From contig WGBN01000174.1 of assembly GCA_015494245.1 (NCBI GenBank), forward strand, positions 1-11,929: a stretch of DNA of 11,929 nucleotides, given 5' to 3'. The position numbers and the translations under genes are program-made. The DNA comes from Saprospiraceae bacterium. GTDB lineage: Bacteria > Bacteroidota > Bacteroidia > Chitinophagales > Saprospiraceae. Positions 7,361 through 11,929 of this stretch are shown here, in pieces (within the stretch, counting starts at the first letter, position 1; every line of letters begins with the position of its first letter). The notes below the pieces were generated by a model. The model was given only the letters and a program-made list of their open reading frames with translations, was not told the DNA's origin and ran no database searches.

Positions 7361-7475
7361 CGCAACCGAATGCCCGAAAACTTGTTTAGTTAGGGAAAAC
7401 AGAAAATGCCGGTTCGGGCCCTTAGGGCCTTGGCTGCTTCTGCTTTCGCAAAACACTGTAACGAGCGCAAATTTA
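7353..7475. repeat. 11-bp inverted repeat bounding the comM-mnmG gap
   Basis: TAAATTTGCGC (7353-7363) is the exact reverse complement of GCGCAAATTTA (7465-7475). The left arm starts at the comM stop codon and the right arm ends on the first base of the mnmG start codon. Between them lie GCCCGAA (7372-7378) with TTCGGGC (7413-7419), and the hairpin GGCCC-TTA-GGGCC (7417-7429), which overlap and so cannot both form. The 119-base gap has no T-run. It could be a structured leader, or a remnant of a miniature inverted-repeat element; no target-site duplication is visible. Confidence 0.6.
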
Positions 7476-9340
7476 TGTTTCCAAAATACGATGTCATCGT
7501 AGTAGGCGCCGGGCATTCCGGCTGTGAGGCTGCTGTGGCAGCAGCCAATATGGGCAGCCGCGTGCTTCTCGTTACGATGAACATGCAAACCATCGCCCAA
7601 ATGTCCTGCAACCCCGCCATGGGGGGCGTGGCCAAAGGGCAAATCGTGCGGGAAATAGACGCCCTGGGTGGCTACTCCGGCATCGTTACCGACAAAACGC
7701 GGGTGCAATTCCGGATGCTCAACCGCTCCAAAGGGCCCGCCATGTGGAGCCCTCGCGCTCAAAGCGACCGCATGCTCTTCGCCCATACCTGGCGGATGAT
7801 GTTAGAGGCCCACCCCAACATAGACTTCTGGCAGGAAATGGTGAACGGCCTCATCGTCAAGGGAGAGCGCGTGCTGGGCGTGCGCACAGGGCTGGGGCTG
7901 GAAATCGAAGGAAAAACCGTCATCCTCACCAACGGCACCTTCCTCAACGGCATCATCCACATAGGCGAAAAGCAATTCGGCGGAGGCCGTGCAGGCGAAC
8001 GCGCCGCTACGGGACTCACCGAGCAACTCATCGAACTGGGCTTCGAAGCCGGCCGCATGAAAACCGGAACGCCGCCCCGCGTGGACGGCCGTACCCTGCA
8101 CTACGAGCGCATGGAAATCCAGGAAGGCGATGCCGAAGCCGGGCGTTTCTCTTTCACCGACACGCCCGTGCCGGAGCGGCAGTTGCCCTGCCACATCACC
8201 TATACCAACCCGAAAGTACACGAAATCCTGCGCACGGGCTTTGAGCGCTCGCCCATGTTCACGGGACGCATCCAAGGCATCGGGCCGCGCTACTGCCCCT
8301 CCATAGAAGACAAAATTGACCGCTTCGCCGAGCGCGAAAGCCATCAGCTCTTCATCGAACCCGAAGGCTGGGAAACCTGCGAAGTCTATGTCAACGGCTT
8401 TTCCTCTTCCCTGCCGGAAGAGGTGCAGTACAAAGCCCTGCGCCTGATTCCCGGCTTTGAAGAGGCCAAGATGTTCCGGCCCGGCTATGCCATTGAGTAC
8501 GACTTCTTCCAGCCCACCCAACTGAAGCCCTCTTTGGAAACCAAACGCATCAAAAACCTCTTCTTCGCCGGCCAAATCAATGGCACTACGGGTTATGAAG
8601 AGGCCGGCGCACAGGGGCTCATCGCCGGTATCAACGCACATCTCGCCACGCGAGAGGAGGAGCCCTTTATCCTCAAACGCTCCGAGGCCTACATCGGCGT
8701 ATTGATAGACGACCTCGTCAACAAGGGCACCAAAGAGCCCTACCGCATGTTCACCTCGCGGGCCGAATACCGCATCCTCTTGCGCCAGGACAATGCCGAC
8801 CTGCGACTCACACCCCTCGCCCACAAGTTGGGCATGCAGGGCATGGAAGCGCGCATGGCTCGCGTACGGGAAAAGGAAGAAGCCTGCAAGGCCATCGCCC
8901 GCTTCATGGAAGAATTCAGCGTGGCGCCTGAAGACATCAACCCTTTTTTGGAAGAGAAAGGTTCTGCAGCGCTGCGCCAAAAAATCAAGCTGAAAAACAT
9001 CCTGAGCCGTCCTCACATCCAAATAGAAGAGCTTCGCCGCGTACTGCCCGAATTGAATCGCTTCCTGCAGGCCTTTGACGAAGAGAGCATTCGCCTGGCC
9101 GCCACAGACCTCAAGTACAGCGGCTACATCCGGAAGGAAAAGGAGATGGCCGAAAAAATGAACCGGCTCGAGCAGGTTTTCCTGCCCGAGAAGCTCGAAT
9201 ACCAAAAACTGCACGGCCTCTCCAGCGAGGCCCGTGAAAAACTCCTCGCCATACGCCCGCGCACCCTGGGACAGGCCAGCCGCATCAGTGGGGTTTCGCC
9301 TGCCGACATTTCGGTGCTGCTCGTATATTTGGGGCGATGA
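7475..9340 (+). CDS. mnmG: tRNA uridine-34 5-carboxymethylaminomethyl modification enzyme MnmG (GidA)
   Basis: This 621-residue protein is full length for the family. With MnmE it installs the (carboxymethyl)aminomethyl group at wobble uridine 34 of tRNAs reading NNA/NNG codons, using FAD, NADH and methylene-tetrahydrofolate. Visible are the FAD-binding GAGHSG (11-16), QMSCNPAMGG with conserved C45, the block WSPRAQSDR, MKTGTPPRVDGRTL, PRYCPSIEDK with the second redox cysteine C274, GYEEAGAQGLIAGINA closing the FAD domain, and TSRAEYR in the tRNA-contact region. The C-terminal helical domain that binds MnmE (about 550-621) is intact. The start at 7475 (MFPKYDVIVVGAGH) matches homologues; the in-frame ATG at 7406 would add 23 residues encoded by the structured gap. 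Its stop overlaps the flippase start, so the two are translationally linked. Confidence 0.97.
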   Translation: MFPKYDVIVVGAGHSGCEAAVAAANMGSRVLLVTMNMQTIAQMSCNPAMGGVAKGQIVREIDALGGYSGIVTDKTRVQFRMLNRSKGPAMWSPRAQSDRMLFAHTWRMMLEAHPNIDFWQEMVNGLIVKGERVLGVRTGLGLEIEGKTVILTNGTFLNGIIHIGEKQFGGGRAGERAATGLTEQLIELGFEAGRMKTGTPPRVDGRTLHYERMEIQEGDAEAGRFSFTDTPVPERQLPCHITYTNPKVHEILRTGFERSPMFTGRIQGIGPRYCPSIEDKIDRFAERESHQLFIEPEGWETCEVYVNGFSSSLPEEVQYKALRLIPGFEEAKMFRPGYAIEYDFFQPTQLKPSLETKRIKNLFFAGQINGTTGYEEAGAQGLIAGINAHLATREEEPFILKRSEAYIGVLIDDLVNKGTKEPYRMFTSRAEYRILLRQDNADLRLTPLAHKLGMQGMEARMARVREKEEACKAIARFMEEFSVAPEDINPFLEEKGSAALRQKIKLKNILSRPHIQIEELRRVLPELNRFLQAFDEESIRLAATDLKYSGYIRKEKEMAEKMNRLEQVFLPEKLEYQKLHGLSSEAREKLLAIRPRTLGQASRISGVSPADISVLLVYLGR

Positions 9341-10788
9341 AACGAGCCTTCTTCTCCAACTTTCTGCTGCTGCTGGGCGTCAACCTGCTGGTGAAGGTAG
9401 TCTATATCTTTGGCATTGACCGCAGCGTGCAAAATACCGTTGGCACGGAAGTCTATGGCCGTTATTTTACACTTTTGAGCCTGGCCATGTTGTTGCAAAT
9501 CATTGCCGATTTCGGGCTTGCTTACTACAACAGCCACAAGGTTGCAGGCCACCCGCCCCTCGTCAGCAAATACTTTCCCAACCTGCTGCTGCTCAAGCTC
9601 TTTCTGGCCGGCGGCTATCTGCTCAGCCTCATTGGGCTGGGCTTTGCCCTGGGCTATGCACCTCAGGACCTGCCCCTGCTCTCCCTGCTGGCCGTCAATC
9701 AGGTCTTGGTGTCCTTTCTGCTGTTCCTGCGTTCGACGCTGGCTGCTCTGGGCGATTACCGCAAAGACAGCCTGCTCTCTGCCTTTGACAAGTTTTTGCT
9801 GGTGCTTTTCGGAGGTTTTTTACTTTTCGGGCCCTTTCGGGCAAATTTTCAGATCATCTGGTTCGTCCTGGCCCAAACGCTCTCCCTGCTGCTCGCTCTG
9901 GCGACGGTCTGGCTGGCCCTGCGCCCACATCTGCCTGACTTGCAATGGCGCTTCAGAAAATCTTTTGTTGCGCTCATGCTCAAGCGCTCTACGCCCTATG
10001 CCATGACCGTGCTGCTGATGGTGCTCTATACCCGTTCGGATGTGATTATGTTAGAGCGGCTTTTGCCGAAAGGCGCTACTGAAGCCGGCATTTACGCCGG
10101 AGGCTACCGCTTGTTAGATGCCGCCAATATGCTGGGTTTTTTATTCGCAGGACTACTGCTCCCCATGTTTTCGGGCATGCTGGGAAAACGGGAAGACATC
10201 AGGCCGCTGTTTGACCTGGCGTTGCGTCTGATTTTTGTCATTGCAGCATCTGTGGGCATCACTGTTTTCTTTTTCCAGGTCGAAGTGGTAAAGCTCTTGT
10301 ATGTAGCCTCCACGCCCTATTGGGGCACCGTCCTGGGTTGGTTGATGTTGACCTTTATCATCACCAGTCTTTCTTACATATACGGCCCGCTCATCACGGC
10401 AGGCGACATGATTTCGCGGCTGAATCGGTATTACGCTTACAGCATTTTGCTGAATGTGGCGCTCAACCTGCTGCTCATCTTTCGCTTTGGCGCTGCCGGA
10501 GCGGCTTTTGCGACTTTTTTGACTCAGGGTTTTGTGCTGCTGATTCAGGCTCGCCTCTGCCAGAAGCGTTGGCCTGGCTTACTGCGCAGCTCGCAATTCG
10601 TGCAAATGACACTTTTTGCCCTGCTGGCAGCACTGAGCGCTACGGCTTTTCACCGCTGGCATTCTTTGCCCTGGCCTGCGGCCTTTGCCCTGGCATTGGG
10701 TTTAGAAACGCTGCTCGCTTTCGCCATCCAACTGCTTTCCCTGCCCGAATTGTGGAAAATGCTGCTGGCTAAAACCGAAGATTCATAA
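9337..10788 (+). CDS. Polysaccharide biosynthesis flippase, Wzx/MOP superfamily
   Basis: This 483-residue integral membrane protein has some 12-14 hydrophobic helices over its whole length, with short loops, as in oligosaccharide flippases of the MOP superfamily. The start (FFSNFLLLLGVNLLVKVVYIF), the LAALGDYRKDSLLSAFDKFLL region, MLERLLPKGATEAGIYAGGYRLLDA in the middle and the paired helices near GAAGAAFATFLTQGFVLLIQA agree with the Polysacc_synt family. It should move undecaprenyl-diphosphate-linked glycans across the inner membrane. The ATG overlaps the mnmG stop as ATGA, so no separate promoter is expected. A Wzz-like gene follows after 46 bases, which supports a role in O-antigen, capsule or exopolysaccharide assembly. 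No glycosyltransferase or polymerase gene is seen on this strand within the window. Confidence 0.88.
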   Translation: MKRAFFSNFLLLLGVNLLVKVVYIFGIDRSVQNTVGTEVYGRYFTLLSLAMLLQIIADFGLAYYNSHKVAGHPPLVSKYFPNLLLLKLFLAGGYLLSLIGLGFALGYAPQDLPLLSLLAVNQVLVSFLLFLRSTLAALGDYRKDSLLSAFDKFLLVLFGGFLLFGPFRANFQIIWFVLAQTLSLLLALATVWLALRPHLPDLQWRFRKSFVALMLKRSTPYAMTVLLMVLYTRSDVIMLERLLPKGATEAGIYAGGYRLLDAANMLGFLFAGLLLPMFSGMLGKREDIRPLFDLALRLIFVIAASVGITVFFFQVEVVKLLYVASTPYWGTVLGWLMLTFIITSLSYIYGPLITAGDMISRLNRYYAYSILLNVALNLLLIFRFGAAGAAFATFLTQGFVLLIQARLCQKRWPGLLRSSQFVQMTLFALLAALSATAFHRWHSLPWPAAFALALGLETLLAFAIQLLSLPELWKMLLAKTEDS

Positions 10789-10834
10789 AGCTGCCTTATC
10801 TTGCGGTGTTTTTCGCACAACAACTCAGAGCCAC

Positions 10835-11920
10835 ATGGTTCAAAAAGACCTGAAACTGACGGACATCATCAAGCAACTGTTAGAGCGGCGCAAGTATATC
10901 CTGGGCATTACTTTTTTGACGGCCATAGGCACAGCCATCATCAGTCTGCTGCTGCCGGTGTATTACCAGGCTTCGACCCTGTTTTACGCTGCCAGTCCGG
11001 ACCTGGCATCGCCCGAGCAGATTTTTGGAGAAGCCAACACCACGACCAGATATTACGGCACCGATTCCGACCGCGACCGCTTATTTTCCATTGCCCGCTC
11101 ATCAGTGGTTACGGATTTTTTGATTCGAAAATTTGACCTGTACAAGAGATACGACATAGACTCCACGCACGTAAAGGCCCCTTACCGCGTCAAAGAGCAA
11201 TTGCTGGATTTGTACACGGTTGAAAAGACCAAGTACGATGCCCTGGAACTGTCTGTAGAAGACCGCGACCCGCAAATCGCCGCCGAAATGGCCAACGCAG
11301 CCCGCGAGCGCATCAACGAAGAAGCCCAGCGCCTCATCCGGGAAAGTCAACAGAAAATGCTGGACACCTACCAAAAGGCCATTGAGGAGCAAAGCGCCTA
11401 CCTCAACGCACTGGAAGACTCTCTCAAGCTGTTGCGAAACACCTATGGCGTTTACAATACGGAATCCCAAAGCGAGCAACTCGCCAACCAACTGGCCTCC
11501 GAAAAACGCCAATTGAGCTTCGACAAAGCCCGCCTGAAGCGCTATCGCGAAATCGGAGGCGCCCCCCGAGACACCATCCGCTACCTGCAGGCAGCCATTG
11601 CCGGCAGGGAACAAAGCCTTCGGGAAGTGGAAAATAACCTGGAAAAATTTTCTCAGGGCATGTCCCGCATCGAAATGCTGGAGACCACGTATGAAGAAAT
11701 ATCCGATAAGCTCTCCGAGCTGCAAACCCGCAAAAACCAACTACAAACGGCCCTGCAATCGGGATTTACAGCCCTGCATATCGTAGAAACAGCCCAGGTG
11801 CCCACCATCAAATCCCGCCCCAAACGCAGCATTTTGGTCATCATGGCAAGCCTGGCGGCCTTTATGTTTTCCGTTCTCGGCGTTTTGCTGTACGAAAATT
11901 ACAAGGATGACTTCCGATAA
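10835..11920 (+). CDS. Wzz/chain-length determinant-type polysaccharide co-polymerase, no kinase domain
   Basis: This 361-residue protein has the Wzz layout: a short cytoplasmic start, TM1 at about 21-41, a periplasmic domain, and TM2 at about 332-353 preceded by the proline-rich stretch VPTIKSRPKR. Residues about 150-320 look helical and coiled-coil-like. Proteins of this type set polysaccharide chain length or, as GumC/EpsF-type adaptors, link a cytoplasmic tyrosine kinase to export. There is no Walker A motif or tyrosine-rich tail, and only six residues follow TM2, so any kinase would be a separate protein. A TATCTTGC at 10797 resembles a -7 box but lacks a T and a -33 partner; co-transcription with the flippase is more likely. 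Its last 14 bases overlap a new ATG frame. The role is inferred from architecture and neighbours. Confidence 0.85.
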   Translation: MVQKDLKLTDIIKQLLERRKYILGITFLTAIGTAIISLLLPVYYQASTLFYAASPDLASPEQIFGEANTTTRYYGTDSDRDRLFSIARSSVVTDFLIRKFDLYKRYDIDSTHVKAPYRVKEQLLDLYTVEKTKYDALELSVEDRDPQIAAEMANAARERINEEAQRLIRESQQKMLDTYQKAIEEQSAYLNALEDSLKLLRNTYGVYNTESQSEQLANQLASEKRQLSFDKARLKRYREIGGAPRDTIRYLQAAIAGREQSLREVENNLEKFSQGMSRIEMLETTYEEISDKLSELQTRKNQLQTALQSGFTALHIVETAQVPTIKSRPKRSILVIMASLAAFMFSVLGVLLYENYKDDFR

Positions 11921-11929
11921 GCAAACAAA
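11907..11929 (+). CDS. Possible start of a further gene of the polysaccharide operon (cut by window end)
   Basis: An ATG at 11907, inside the last codons of the Wzz-like gene, opens a frame reading MTSDKQT up to the window end. Overlapping starts are common in such operons, and the flippase already overlaps mnmG in this way. With only seven codons visible, and the AAGG lying immediately next to the ATG rather than at normal spacing, this is a guess and no product can be named. Confidence 0.25.

Noticed and set aside
7406..7474. Upstream extension of mnmG from an ATG at 7406
   Set aside because: The added 23 residues (MPVRALRALAASAFA...) are not part of MnmG and are encoded by a hairpin-rich gap; the family begins at MFPKYDVI.
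7802..9214. 470-residue open frame antisense to mnmG
   Set aside because: mnmG is certain on the other strand. The antisense product has no recognisable domain and follows the codon bias of a GC-rich gene; it is a shadow frame. The same applies to 6117-7109 opposite comM.
10797..10804. TATCTTGC as a promoter for the Wzz-like gene
   Set aside because: It lacks one T of TAnnTTTG and has no TTG at the right distance; the gene is 46 bases behind the flippase and probably shares its transcript.
1..11929. tRNA, rRNA, CRISPR array, insertion sequence or prophage genes
   Set aside because: Reading both strands I found no tRNA-like fold, no regularly spaced direct repeats, no transposase or integrase frame and no phage-like gene.

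Overview
The window looks like chromosomal DNA of a Bacteroidota bacterium, probably in or near the Saprospiria (Lewinella/Phaeodactylibacter-like). Three things point there. The serine hydrolase ends in a type IX secretion (T9SS) type A sorting domain. Two intergenic regions carry the Bacteroidota promoter pattern TTG/TTTG - N19-20 - TAnnTTTG. The ComM and MnmG N-termini (MLVKT..., MFPKYDVIVVGAGH...) are of the Bacteroidota type. The placement below phylum is inference only.

The left half (1-5422) is all on the minus strand. Reading in transcription order from about 5422 downwards, it starts with a two-gene unit. First is a multi-pass membrane protein resembling a GT-C glycosyltransferase. 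Directly after it is a soluble family 2 glycosyltransferase of the polyprenyl-phosphate sugar synthase type. Together they suggest lipid-linked sugar synthesis followed by sugar transfer on the periplasmic side. A consensus promoter at 2885-2916 then starts a second unit: a secreted class-C-type serine hydrolase with a T9SS tail, and 27 bases later a secreted right-handed beta-helix protein that runs off the left edge.

The centre (5423-5771) is a divergent intergenic region of about 350 bases. It holds two adjacent palindromes, a near-perfect plus-strand promoter, and a predicted leader of about 160 nucleotides with four strong hairpins ending two bases before the comM start codon. This is the least explained part of the window.

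The right half (5772-11929) is all on the plus strand. It contains comM (AAA+ helicase for natural transformation), mnmG (tRNA wobble-uridine modification), a polysaccharide flippase whose start codon overlaps the mnmG stop, and a Wzz-like chain-length/tyrosine-kinase-adaptor protein. Another reading frame seems to start at the very end. The comM-mnmG gap is bounded by a perfect 11-bp inverted repeat that touches the stop codon of one gene and the start codon of the other.

Overall this is mostly a housekeeping and cell-envelope region. I see no tRNA, rRNA, insertion sequence, CRISPR array or phage gene. The main candidates for something undescribed are the structured comM leader and the inverted repeat between comM and mnmG.
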